Shown here piece after piece: positions 5,536 to 13,929 of a stretch of DNA of 25,049 nucleotides. The position numbers and the translations under genes are program-made. Source of the stretch: Myxococcales bacterium (GTDB lineage Bacteria > Myxococcota > Myxococcia > Myxococcales > Myxococcaceae); NCBI GenBank assembly GCA_003153055.1, contig PMBV01000184.1, forward strand, positions 1 to 25,049, given 5' to 3'. How positions within the stretch are numbered: position 1 is the first letter of the stretch; each line of letters starts with the position of its first letter. The notes beneath the pieces are model-generated. The model ran no database searches. It saw only the letters and a program-made list of their open reading frames with translations, and was not told the origin of the DNA.

Positions 5536-7995
5536 ATGAATCGACGAGTTGCCTTCGCCCTGTGCGTGTCGTGGTCCCTGGTCGTGTCGGCACAGGCCCC
5601 CGCGCCGCCGCCCTCTGCCCCGGCTCCTTCGGCCGGCCAGACCATCGCCCCCAAGAAGCCGTCCTGTGAGGAGAGCCGTCGCAAGGGACGCTACGAAATC
5701 TACTTCGACAAGGTCGAGATCGAGAAGCTGGTGCAGACGGTCTCCGACGTCACCTGTCGCACCTTCATCCTCCCCGAGAACGTGAGGGGGAAGATCTCCA
5801 TCATCGGCCCGGCCAACGGGAAGGTCGAGGTCAACTCCGATCAGTTTTACGCCGCGTTCCTCGCCGCCCTCGATGCCAACAGCCTCGCGGTCTACGAGCA
5901 CGGCAAGTTCCTCAAGATCGTCGACAAGCAGCGGGCCAAGCAGTTCCCCATTCCCACCATCACCGACCCGACCGAGCCCTACACGCTCAACGAGCAGATG
6001 GTGACCCGGCTCTTCAAGGTGAAGAACGTCGAAATAGAGCAGCTCCGCGGCGTCTTGCAGCAATTGGTCACGCCGTCGGGCGACACGGTGCCGTTCCAGC
6101 CCGACACCATCATCGTCAACGATCTCGGCTCGAACATGCACCGCCTCGAGCGCATCGTGCAGCAGCTCGACACCCGCGCCGGGGCCGACGAGATCCGCAT
6201 CATTCAGCTGCAATACGCGACCGCCCAGGAGATCTCCGACAAGATCACCAAGCTGTTCGAGTCGAAGACCACCCGGCCTGGCCAGCGCCCGGGCACGGCG
6301 GTCATCGCCCCGCCACCACCGGCACCGGGAGCGCCTCCACCCCAACCTGGAGCCGCGAGCGAGTCTGGAGGCCAGGCGACCCTGAGCCAGCTCATTCCCG
6401 ACGAGCGAACCAACAAGCTCATCATCATCGCCAGCCCCTTGGCGATGGAGCGCATCAACGCCCTCATCCGCGAGATCGACATTCCCATCTCTGGCGAAGG
6501 CCGCATCAACGTCTACCCGCTGGAAAACGCCAACGCCGAGGACATCGCCTCGACCTTGCAGACGCTCGCCCAGGGCACGGCCAATCGGCCCAAGACCCCG
6601 TCGCCGCCGCCTGGCGCCGGAGCCCCCAGAGGTCCGTCGAGCGCGGCCGAGCTGTTCTCGGGTGAGGTGAAGATCTCCGCTGACAAGGCGACCAACTCGC
6701 TGGTCGTCATCGCGAGCCAGAACGACTACCGGAGCCTGGTGCGGGTCATCGAGAAGCTCGACGTGCAGCGACGGCAGGTCTTCGTCGAGGCGGTCATCAT
6801 GGAGGTCAACCTCGACCGCCGCTCGGATCTCGGCATCAACCTCCACGGAGGGCTCCCCCTCACCACCGCCAACGGCACGTCGCCCATCTTCTTCGGCACC
6901 AAGTACTCGTCCTCGGCGGGCCTGCCCCCGTCGTTGAACATGTCCAGCCTCCTCAGCCTCGGCGGCTTCCTGGCCGGCATTCAGGGCCCGACCAACGCCA
7001 ACCTCACCATCGGCGGCGTGGCCATTCCCGCCTTCGGCCTGGTCATCAACGCGCTGCAGACCTCGAGCGACGTGAACGTGCTGTCGACGCCCCACATTCT
7101 CACCACCGACAACGAAGAGGCGGAGATCACCGTGGGCCAGAACGTGCCCTTCCAGTCGGGCTTCTCGACCGGCCTCTCGGGCCTCTCGGGGTTGGCGGGC
7201 CTCGCTGGCACCACCGGCACCTCTGGCCTCAGCGGCCTGAGCGGGCTCTCGGGCCTCGGTAGCACCCCGTACGGGTCGATTCAGCGCCAGAACGTCGACC
7301 TGAAGCTCTCGGTGAAGCCGCAGATCAACGAGTCCGACAACGTGCGCCTCGTCATCACCGAGCAGATCGAAGAGATCGCCTCGCAAGACGCGGTGCTCGG
7401 CCCGACTACCTCGAAGCGCAGCGCGAAGACGACGGTGGTGGCGAAGGATCAGCAGACCGTCGTCATCGGCGGCATCATGCAAGACCGCATCGTCGAGAGC
7501 GTGTCGAAGACGCCGATCCTCGGCGACATTCCCTTGTTGGGGAACCTGTTCCGCCAGCAGAGCCGGCGCAAGGTGAAGACGAATCTCCTGTTGTTCCTCA
7601 CGCCCTACATCATTCGCGACTCCAGCGACTTCGGCCGAATCTTCGACCGCAAGATGAAAGAACGGCAGCAGTTCGTCGAGCAGTTCTACGGCGCCACCAC
7701 GGGCTACGACGTGGCCATCGACTTCGCCCGCAAGGCCGGCCCTCTGGCGCGGGTGACGCAGGTGCTCAACCGAGAGATGCGGAAGATCGAGAACGGCGGC
7801 CCGGGCGCGGCGGGCGAGCGCATCATCACCCCCGCGGGTACCCCCAAGCCGGGCGACCCGACCTCGACCTCAGGGGCCCAGCCACAGCCTGGAGCCGCGG
7901 CGCCGCCCCCAATGCCCACCCCCGAGGCCACGCCCACGCCGGTGCGAGAGCCGAACCCCGAGCTCCTCAAGGTTCAGCCGGAGGGTCTGCGCTAG
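5536..7995 (+). CDS. gspD: Type II secretion system secretin GspD
   Basis: An 819-residue outer-membrane channel. A signal peptide (residues 1 to about 21) is followed by a Pro/Ala-rich spacer, then N0 (about 53-127), N1 (155-212), N2 (219-316, interrupted by a Pro-rich loop), N3 (322-411, also with a Pro/Gly loop) and the secretin core (412-695). The core contains VFVEAVIMEVNLDRRSDLGI, a VPFQSG motif and TPILGDIPLLGNLF. In the gate region (about 541-578) there is an unusual Gly-Leu-Ser repeat. The C-terminal 120 residues include a helical part and a Pro/Thr-rich tail, which may carry the pilotin-binding S domain. Fifteen or so such subunits form the exit pore by family knowledge. The start ATG lies seven bases after gspC; the frame is open a little further upstream, but inside gspC. 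Confidence 0.97.
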   Translation: MNRRVAFALCVSWSLVVSAQAPAPPPSAPAPSAGQTIAPKKPSCEESRRKGRYEIYFDKVEIEKLVQTVSDVTCRTFILPENVRGKISIIGPANGKVEVNSDQFYAAFLAALDANSLAVYEHGKFLKIVDKQRAKQFPIPTITDPTEPYTLNEQMVTRLFKVKNVEIEQLRGVLQQLVTPSGDTVPFQPDTIIVNDLGSNMHRLERIVQQLDTRAGADEIRIIQLQYATAQEISDKITKLFESKTTRPGQRPGTAVIAPPPPAPGAPPPQPGAASESGGQATLSQLIPDERTNKLIIIASPLAMERINALIREIDIPISGEGRINVYPLENANAEDIASTLQTLAQGTANRPKTPSPPPGAGAPRGPSSAAELFSGEVKISADKATNSLVVIASQNDYRSLVRVIEKLDVQRRQVFVEAVIMEVNLDRRSDLGINLHGGLPLTTANGTSPIFFGTKYSSSAGLPPSLNMSSLLSLGGFLAGIQGPTNANLTIGGVAIPAFGLVINALQTSSDVNVLSTPHILTTDNEEAEITVGQNVPFQSGFSTGLSGLSGLAGLAGTTGTSGLSGLSGLSGLGSTPYGSIQRQNVDLKLSVKPQINESDNVRLVITEQIEEIASQDAVLGPTTSKRSAKTTVVAKDQQTVVIGGIMQDRIVESVSKTPILGDIPLLGNLFRQQSRRKVKTNLLLFLTPYIIRDSSDFGRIFDRKMKERQQFVEQFYGATTGYDVAIDFARKAGPLARVTQVLNREMRKIENGGPGAAGERIITPAGTPKPGDPTSTSGAQPQPGAAAPPPMPTPEATPTPVREPNPELLKVQPEGLR

Positions 7996-7997
7996 CC

Positions 7998-9794
7998 ATG
8001 GACGCGTACGAGGCAGTCGACGAGCTGGGAGCCACCACGGCGCCGGTCGAGCGCACGCTGGTCATCACCCACGGCCCGGCGTACCTCTTCGGGCGCAGGC
8101 TCGGTGAGATCCTCGTCGAATCCTTCGGCCTCGAGAAGGACAAGCTCGACGAGGCCCTCGCGGCCCAGAAGGAGAAGGGCGGCCGGTTGGGCGAGGTGCT
8201 GGTGGGCATGAAGGTGTCGACCGAAGAAGACATCGCCCGCGCGCTGGGAGCCCAGCTCGACCTCGAGTACCTCCCGGTCATCTCCATCGACGACGTGGAG
8301 GCCGAGCTCGCCACCTCGGTGCCGATCAACTTCGCCAAGTCGTCTCGGTTCGTGCCCTTGAAGCGCGAGGGGGCCCTGGTCTCGGTGGCCATCGCCGACC
8401 CGCTCGACACGGCCCTGCTCGACCACGCGCGCATGCTTCTGGGCGCGGAGCTGAGCCTGCGCATCGCCAGCGCCTCGACCATCATCGACGCGATCAACTC
8501 GGTGTACGATCGCAGCCTCAACGAGGCCGAGCAGGTGGTCGGCGAGATGGAGGCGCAGGATCTCGACGCCGCCGAGCAAGTGCTCGAGGAGCAGCAAGAC
8601 CTCCTCGACACCGGTGACGAAGCGCCCATCATTCGCCTGGTCAACTCGCTCCTGTTCCGGGCGGCCAAGGAGCGGGCCTCGGACATTCACATCGAGCCGA
8701 TGGAGCGGGAGCTGGCGGTGCGGTTCCGCATCGACGGGGTGCTCCACAACATCATCAAGCCGCCCAAGCGGTACCAGAACTCGATCATCAGCCGGGTGAA
8801 GATCATGGCCCAGCTGAACATCGCCGAGAAGCGGCTGCCGCAAGACGGCCGCATCAAGATCAAGCTCGCCGGCCGCGACATCGACATTCGTGTCTCCACC
8901 GTGCCGACGGTGCACGGCGAGAGCATCGTCATGCGGCTCCTCGACAAGAGCGCCACCCTGCTCGATCTCGCCGAGATCGGCATGAACCCGACCATCTTGA
9001 AGGACCTCGACGAGCTCATTCGGCGCAGCCACGGCATCGTGCTGGTGACTGGCCCGACCGGCTCGGGCAAGACCACCACCCTCTACGGGGCCCTCACCCG
9101 CATCAACACCCCCGAGGTGAAGATCCTCACCGTCGAAGATCCGGTGGAGTACCAGCTCAAGGGCATCAACCAGATGCCCATCAGCCCGAAGATCGGCCTC
9201 ACCTTCGCGTCGGGGCTGCGCAGCTTCCTCCGCCAAGACCCCGACATCATCATGGTCGGTGAGATTCGCGACAAGGAGACGGCGCAGATCGCCATCGAGG
9301 CGTCGCTCACCGGCCACTTGGTCTTCTCCACGGTGCACACCAACGACTCCTCGGGCGCGGTCACCCGACTGGTCGAGATGGGCGTCGAGCCGTTCCTGGT
9401 CGCCAGCTCGCTCATGGCCGTGCTGGCCCAGCGCCTGGTGCGCCGAGTGTGCATGGACTGCCGCGAGCTCTACCTGCCCACCGACGAGGAGATCTCCAAG
9501 CTCGGCATGAGCCGCGCCCGCTTCCAGGCCTTGGGTGGCACCGGCGTGTACCGCGCCAAGGGCTGCCCCTCGTGCTCGCGCTCGGGCTACCGGGGCCGCA
9601 CCGGCGTGTACGAGCTGCTCGTCATCGACGACGACGTGCGCCAGCTCGTCCTCAAGAACGTCGACTCCGGCACCATCAAGAAGAAGGCGATGGAAAAGGG
9701 CATGCTTTCACTGCTCGACGACGGGGCCCTCAAGGTCGCGCAGGGACAGACGACCATCGCCGAGGTGTTGTCGGTCACCCAGGAGGACCTCTAA
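7998..9794 (+). CDS. gspE: Type II secretion system ATPase GspE
   Basis: A 598-residue cytoplasmic motor. The N-terminal domain contains two RLGExLV-type motifs of 24 residues each (34-57 and 63-86), separated by five residues, which resemble the c-di-GMP-binding MshEN fold. The ATPase core has Walker A GPTGSGKTT (352-360), an Asp-box region (EDPVEYQ), Walker B (IMVGEIRD) and a His box (LVFSTVHTND). A zinc site is formed by CMDC (485-488) and CPSC (523-526), as expected for GspE. It powers pseudopilus assembly through GspL and GspF. GGAGGG lies 12 bases before the ATG. The stop is six bases before gspF. Confidence 0.97.
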   Translation: MDAYEAVDELGATTAPVERTLVITHGPAYLFGRRLGEILVESFGLEKDKLDEALAAQKEKGGRLGEVLVGMKVSTEEDIARALGAQLDLEYLPVISIDDVEAELATSVPINFAKSSRFVPLKREGALVSVAIADPLDTALLDHARMLLGAELSLRIASASTIIDAINSVYDRSLNEAEQVVGEMEAQDLDAAEQVLEEQQDLLDTGDEAPIIRLVNSLLFRAAKERASDIHIEPMERELAVRFRIDGVLHNIIKPPKRYQNSIISRVKIMAQLNIAEKRLPQDGRIKIKLAGRDIDIRVSTVPTVHGESIVMRLLDKSATLLDLAEIGMNPTILKDLDELIRRSHGIVLVTGPTGSGKTTTLYGALTRINTPEVKILTVEDPVEYQLKGINQMPISPKIGLTFASGLRSFLRQDPDIIMVGEIRDKETAQIAIEASLTGHLVFSTVHTNDSSGAVTRLVEMGVEPFLVASSLMAVLAQRLVRRVCMDCRELYLPTDEEISKLGMSRARFQALGGTGVYRAKGCPSCSRSGYRGRTGVYELLVIDDDVRQLVLKNVDSGTIKKKAMEKGMLSLLDDGALKVAQGQTTIAEVLSVTQEDL

Positions 9795-9800
9795 GTCACC

Positions 9801-11060
9801 ATGGCCGTCTTCGAGTACAAAGGGCTCAACGCCGCCGGCAAAACCATCACCGGCATGAAGGAGGCCGACTCCCCCAAGTCGCTGCGCCTCCTCTTGCGCA
9901 AAGACGGCGTGTTCCTCACCGACGTGGTGGGGGAGGCCGACGGCTCGCTCAAAGGGGCGGGCAAGACGCCGAAGGCCCAGGGCGGCCTGTCGGGTGACAT
10001 CAACCTCCGACGGCTGGGCCGAGGCCGGGTCAACGCCGAAGACGTAGCGGTGATGACGCGGCAGCTCGCCACCCTGCTGGGCGCCGGAGTGTCGCTCATC
10101 GAGGCCTTGGCGGCGATGGTGGACCAGGTCGAGAAGGAGCAGCTCAAGCGCGTCTTGTCTGACGTGAAGCAGAACGTCAATGAGGGCCGGTCGCTGGCCG
10201 ACGCGCTCCACGCCCACCTGAAGATCTTCGGAGCCCTGTACATCAACATGATCCGCGCCGGCGAGAGCTCGGGCGCCCTCGACGCGGTGCTGGTGCGATT
10301 GGCCGAGTTCACCGAGGGTCAGGCCAAGCTGCGACAGAAGATCATCGGCACGATGATCTACCCCGCCATCATGATGGTCATCGGCGGCGGAGTGCTCTTC
10401 ATGCTGATGACGGTGGTGGTGCCCAAGGTGACCAAGATCTTCACCGACATGAAGGTCGTGCTGCCGTGGACCACCCGGCTCCTCATCTTCACGTCGAACA
10501 TGCTGCAAGACTTCTGGTTCCTCATCATTCCCGGGGCCGTGGGCTCGGTGCTCGCCTTCGGGGCGTGGACCCGCTCGACCAAGGGCAAACCTCAGTGGGA
10601 CGCCATCGTCCTCAAGCTGCCCGTCTTCGGCAACCTCACCCGGCAGCTCGCGGTGGCCCGCTTCGCCCGCACCCTCTCGACGCTGCTCAAGTCGGGCGTG
10701 CCGCTCCTCTCGGCGCTCGACATCGTGAAAAACGTCATCACCAACACCGTGATGTCGGCGGTCATCGACACGGCCCGCGACGCGATCCGCGAGGGCGAGA
10801 GCATCGCCAGCCCGCTCAAGAAGTCGGGCGAGTTTCCGCCCCTCGTCTTTCACATGGTGGCCATCGGAGAGCGCTCGGGCCAGCTCGAAGACATGCTGCT
10901 CAACCTGGCCCAGAGCTACGAGGCCGCGGTCGACGTGCGCATCGGCGCCCTCACCGCCCTGCTCGAACCGATGGTGATCGTCGTGATGGGCATCGTCATC
11001 GCCTTCGTGGCCATGTCCATCATGATGCCGATCCTCCAGATGAACTCGATGGTGCACTGA
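9801..11060 (+). CDS. gspF: Type II secretion system inner-membrane platform protein GspF
   Basis: A 419-residue polytopic protein with the normal length for GspF. It opens with the family start AVFEYKGLNAAGKTITG and has two homologous cytoplasmic helical domains (about 75-180 and 275-380). Both contain the LxxLLxxGVxLxxAL pattern (QLATLLGAGVSLIEAL and LSTLLKSGVPLLSALD). Three membrane segments lie near 181-212, 236-256 and 388-415. GspF is the central platform that the ATPase is thought to rotate. An AGGAGG sequence sits 14 bases before the ATG, inside the end of gspE. Its TGA shares one base with the start of the following 40-residue membrane peptide. Confidence 0.96.
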   Translation: MAVFEYKGLNAAGKTITGMKEADSPKSLRLLLRKDGVFLTDVVGEADGSLKGAGKTPKAQGGLSGDINLRRLGRGRVNAEDVAVMTRQLATLLGAGVSLIEALAAMVDQVEKEQLKRVLSDVKQNVNEGRSLADALHAHLKIFGALYINMIRAGESSGALDAVLVRLAEFTEGQAKLRQKIIGTMIYPAIMMVIGGGVLFMLMTVVVPKVTKIFTDMKVVLPWTTRLLIFTSNMLQDFWFLIIPGAVGSVLAFGAWTRSTKGKPQWDAIVLKLPVFGNLTRQLAVARFARTLSTLLKSGVPLLSALDIVKNVITNTVMSAVIDTARDAIREGESIASPLKKSGEFPPLVFHMVAIGERSGQLEDMLLNLAQSYEAAVDVRIGALTALLEPMVIVVMGIVIAFVAMSIMMPILQMNSMVH

Positions 11061-11182
11061 TGTCTGGAAAGACGCTTCCCGGGAATCGCGAGCCAGACCA
11101 CCTCGTTCAACGAGGGGTCGCCGTCGGGCTCCTGCTCCTCGCCGCGTCGCTCATCGCCGTCGCGGTTGGCTTGCTCGTATGA
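11060..11182 (+). CDS. Small single-span membrane protein between gspF and gspG (40 residues)
   Basis: ATG at 11060 overlaps the gspF stop by one base (TGATG), and the reading frame closes at 11180-11182. The predicted peptide has a polar, charged N-terminal half (MSGKTLPGNREPDHLVQRG) and then a continuous hydrophobic run to the C-terminus (about residues 20-40). This is a classic tail-anchored or single-span microprotein. There is no strong ribosome site, so expression would depend on coupling to gspF. It fills the whole interval between gspF and gspG. I do not recognise a family. A role as a small T2SS platform subunit or assembly factor is inference from position. Confidence 0.6.
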   Translation: MSGKTLPGNREPDHLVQRGVAVGLLLLAASLIAVAVGLLV

Positions 11183-11196
11183 CGAAAGGAAAGATC

Positions 11197-11619
11197 ATGA
11201 TCTCCGCTCCCCGTAGTACCCGTCGACGACGCCCTCGCGGCATGACGCTCATCGAGATCATCGTCGTCATCACCATTCTCTCGCTGTTGATGGCGGCCGT
11301 CGGCGTCGCCGTCATTCCCCAGCTCAACGCGGCCAAGGTCGACCGCGCCAAGATGGACATTCAGAACATTCAAATCGCACTCAAGACCTACTACGCCAAG
11401 AAGGGCAACTACCCGGACACCGGCGCGGGGTTGAAGGCGCTGGTCGACGCGCAGATCCTCGAGAAGATGCCGGTCGACCCGTGGGACCACGAGTTCGTCT
11501 ACGTGCTCGAGACCGGCAAGCCGGTGGTCATCTCGTACGGCAAAGACGGCACCCCCGGAGGCACCGAAGACGACGCCGACCTGAACTCGAAGGAGATCGG
11601 CGCCTCGCCGAGGAAGTGA
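11197..11619 (+). CDS. gspG: Major pseudopilin GspG
   Basis: The main pilus-like subunit of the T2SS, about 140 residues. The prepilin leader is short and basic (RRRRPRG) and the cleavage site is G|MTLIEIIVVI. Met at +1 replaces the usual Phe, while the +5 Glu is kept. The mature protein has the GspG signature of a long helix followed by YYAKKGNYPDTGAGLKAL, PWDHEFVYV and a C-terminal Asp/Gly-rich loop (DGTPGGTEDDADL) where family members bind calcium. ATG 11197 was preferred because AAGGA lies six bases upstream. An alternative ATG at 11179 would overlap the membrane peptide by four bases and add six residues to the leader. It requires a prepilin peptidase not found here. Confidence 0.95.
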   Translation: MISAPRSTRRRRPRGMTLIEIIVVITILSLLMAAVGVAVIPQLNAAKVDRAKMDIQNIQIALKTYYAKKGNYPDTGAGLKALVDAQILEKMPVDPWDHEFVYVLETGKPVVISYGKDGTPGGTEDDADLNSKEIGASPRK

Positions 11620-11621
11620 CC

Positions 11622-12392
11622 ATGCTCCGCCTCGATGACACCGGCTTCGCCCCACGCACCGTCACCCTCGAGCGAGTGGGTGGCGGAGCCGTGGGCGCGA
11701 GGCGCCGGGGCCCACGAGGCCTCACGCTCATCGAGATCAGCGTGACGCTCGCCATCATCGTGATGCTGTTCGCCGCCTCGGTCGTGGGCGTCGGGGCCCT
11801 CACCGGCACCAAGGCCAAGGAGTCCTCGGCCGAGCTGGCCGGCACCATCCGTTCGCTCTACGACACGGCGGCGCTCTCGGGTCGCACCTGCCGGCTCGTC
11901 TTCGAGCTCCCCGAGGTCCGCGACGAAAGTGGCTCGGTGTCCTGGCGAGCCGAGTGCGCCAAGGGTGGCGTCACCGCGGCGTCCAAGCGTGACGACGAGC
12001 TCAAGGCGGCCAACTCGAAGGAGAGGAAGAAGAACGCCGTCGACGACGACGCCCGTTTTCGCCGACTCGATCGCGACGAGGCGCCGTCGGTGCAAGAGCT
12101 GCAAGCCCGCGAGAAGGCCCGGGTGGAGGCGGCGGCGAAGTTCTCCGACTTCTCGAGCGAAGACGTGGTCACCCACACGCTGCCGTCGAACGTGCGCCTC
12201 GAGGTGTGGACCTCGAAGCAGCGGCAACCAGTGAAGACCGGCGCGGCCTACCTCTACTTCTTTCCCCAGGGCTTCACCGAGAAGGCCCAGGTGTGGGTGC
12301 GTCAGGGCAAGAACACCTGGACACTCACCATCGCGTCGCTCACCGGGAAGACGGTCATTCACAACGAAGACCTCGAGGTGCCCAGGTCATGA
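11622..12392 (+). CDS. gspH: Minor pseudopilin GspH
   Basis: 256 residues. The leader is long (about 33 residues) and ends RRRGPRG|LTLIEISVTL, a clear type IV prepilin cleavage site with +5 Glu. The mature domain continues with a beta-rich GspH fold (CRLVFELPE, and VRLEVWTSKQ near the end). Between roughly residues 118 and 178 it has a highly charged Lys/Glu/Asp/Arg-rich insert that looks helical and is not typical of the family. GspH is thought to join the tip of the pseudopilus to the shaft. GAGGAAG lies just upstream of the ATG, which is two bases after the gspG stop. Its own stop overlaps gspI by four bases (ATGA). Confidence 0.88.
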   Translation: MLRLDDTGFAPRTVTLERVGGGAVGARRRGPRGLTLIEISVTLAIIVMLFAASVVGVGALTGTKAKESSAELAGTIRSLYDTAALSGRTCRLVFELPEVRDESGSVSWRAECAKGGVTAASKRDDELKAANSKERKKNAVDDDARFRRLDRDEAPSVQELQAREKARVEAAAKFSDFSSEDVVTHTLPSNVRLEVWTSKQRQPVKTGAAYLYFFPQGFTEKAQVWVRQGKNTWTLTIASLTGKTVIHNEDLEVPRS

Positions 12393-13264
12393 GCCGCCGC
12401 GGCTTCACCTTGCTCGAGGTGGTGGTGGCCCTGGCCATCCTCGGGGTGGCGCTGGTGTCGATCCTCGAGGTCAACGCCCAGTCGGTGGCCAAGCACGTCT
12501 ACGCCAAGAAGCTCACCGTGGCGACGCTGCTGGCCCGCTCGAAGATGATCGACCTCGAGCAGAAGCTGTACGACCAAGGGCTCACCGTCGACGACGAGGA
12601 AGACTCGGGCGACTTCGGCGAAGACGGCTGGCCGTCGTTCAAGTGGCGCTCCAAGGTGATCGCCCCCAAGGCCAACGGGCTGAGCCCCGAGCAGCTCTTC
12701 AGCGCGCTGCTGAACCTGCCCCTGGGCACCGGCAAAGACGGCCCCGGTGGCCTGCTCTCGGGCTTGTTCGGCACCTCGGGCAAACCGCCCTCCCCCGGGT
12801 CGGCGAGCAAGTCCTCCTCGGGCCAGAACGACCCCAATGCCTTGTTGGGAGCGATGGGCCCCATGGCCGGCATCGCCTCGCAGCAGTTCACCCAGATGGT
12901 GGACCAACTCCAGAAGTCGGTGCGCGAGGTTCACCTCACCGTGAGCTGGAAAGAAGGGCGCCTCACCGAGAGCCTCGATCTGGTGACGCACGTGGTGTCG
13001 CTCGGCCCGGGGAGTGACCGCAACGGCGGCGCGATGGCCGCGGCCGGGCTGGGCAGCGGCTCCGACTCCTACGTTCGCCCCGACGGCACGCCGGCCCGAC
13101 AGCCGTCGCCCTGCCCCACTGGCGCGGGCATGTGCGACAGCGACGGGACGCTGCTGCAGACGGCGGCCCAGCGAGCGGCCTCGACCTTGAACCCCACGGG
13201 CATGGGCAACCTCCCGGGCAACCTCAACAGCCTGTTGCCCAAAGCCGCGGGAGGCATCCGATGA
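12389..13264 (+). CDS. gspI: Minor pseudopilin GspI, greatly extended
   Basis: 291 residues, more than twice the usual length of GspI (about 125). The leader is very short (MSRRG) and cleavage would be G|FTLLEVVVAL. The first 110 residues and the segment around REVHLTVSWKEG (about 175-187) correspond to the GspI fold. A Gly/Ser/Pro-rich insert lies at about 111-161 and a low-complexity tail at about 209-291, the tail holding a Cys pair (242 and 249). GspI starts the pseudopilus tip with GspJ and GspK. It overlaps gspH and gspJ by four bases each. GAGGTG is a modest ribosome site upstream. Confidence 0.9.
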   Translation: MSRRGFTLLEVVVALAILGVALVSILEVNAQSVAKHVYAKKLTVATLLARSKMIDLEQKLYDQGLTVDDEEDSGDFGEDGWPSFKWRSKVIAPKANGLSPEQLFSALLNLPLGTGKDGPGGLLSGLFGTSGKPPSPGSASKSSSGQNDPNALLGAMGPMAGIASQQFTQMVDQLQKSVREVHLTVSWKEGRLTESLDLVTHVVSLGPGSDRNGGAMAAAGLGSGSDSYVRPDGTPARQPSPCPTGAGMCDSDGTLLQTAAQRAASTLNPTGMGNLPGNLNSLLPKAAGGIR

Positions 13265-13929
13265 GAGCCCGTGGCTTCACGCTGGTCGAGGTGATGATCG
13301 CCATCGCCATCACGGCCTTCATCGGGGCCATCATCGGCGTCAGCTTCAACACCACCATCGTCAACAAGGACATCGTCGAGTCTCAGGCCGAGCGGTACCG
13401 CATGCTGCGCGTCGCCATGAGCCGCATGGAGCGGGAGATCGGCGCGGCCTACGTCAGTGACCGCTACGACTCCAAGCGCTACCGCGACGCCTTCGATCGG
13501 CCCACCAACTTCGTGGGAGCCAAGGACAAGCTGCTCTTCACCTCGATGTCTCACCAGCGGCTGTACGCCGACGCCAAGGAGTCGGACCAGATGGTGGTGG
13601 AGTACCAGGTGAAGTCTTCGCCCGACCCCAAGGCCAAGGGTCGCAGCGATCTCGTTCGCCGCGAGAAGGCGGTGCTCGAAGAGCGCATGGATCGAGGCGG
13701 CACCGAGGACACGCTGTTCGAGGGCGCGAGGAAGATCGAGTTCCAGTACTGGAACTCCGAGCGAAAGCAGTGGGAAGACGAGTGGGACACGCGCCGGGCC
13801 GACCGCAAATCCATTCTCCCCAGCCGGGTGAAGATCTCCCTCTACGCCATCGACGAGAGCGGCAAAGACGTCCGCTACACGACCCAGACGCGCCTCATGC
13901 TGAACACCGAATTCCCGAGGTTCCAGTGA
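13261..13929 (+). CDS. gspJ: Minor pseudopilin GspJ
   Basis: 222 residues, normal size for GspJ. The leader is MRARG and the cleavage site G|FTLVEVMIAIAI, with +5 Glu. After the hydrophobic helix comes the GspJ-typical run RMLRVAMSRMEREIGAAYVS, then a beta-rich domain ending in KISLYAIDESG. The ribosome site GGGAGG lies six bases before the ATG. It overlaps gspI (ATGA) and gspK (GTGA). With GspI and GspK it forms the ternary tip complex that primes pseudopilus assembly by family knowledge. A basic/acidic loop (about 120-150) follows the YQVKSS strand. Confidence 0.92.
   Translation: MRARGFTLVEVMIAIAITAFIGAIIGVSFNTTIVNKDIVESQAERYRMLRVAMSRMEREIGAAYVSDRYDSKRYRDAFDRPTNFVGAKDKLLFTSMSHQRLYADAKESDQMVVEYQVKSSPDPKAKGRSDLVRREKAVLEERMDRGGTEDTLFEGARKIEFQYWNSERKQWEDEWDTRRADRKSILPSRVKISLYAIDESGKDVRYTTQTRLMLNTEFPRFQ

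Noticed and set aside
5398..7482. Long open frame on the minus strand opposite gspD
   Set aside because: It is a shadow of the high-GC gspD codon pattern; the residue content is Arg/Asp/Gly/Leu-rich and shows no domain.
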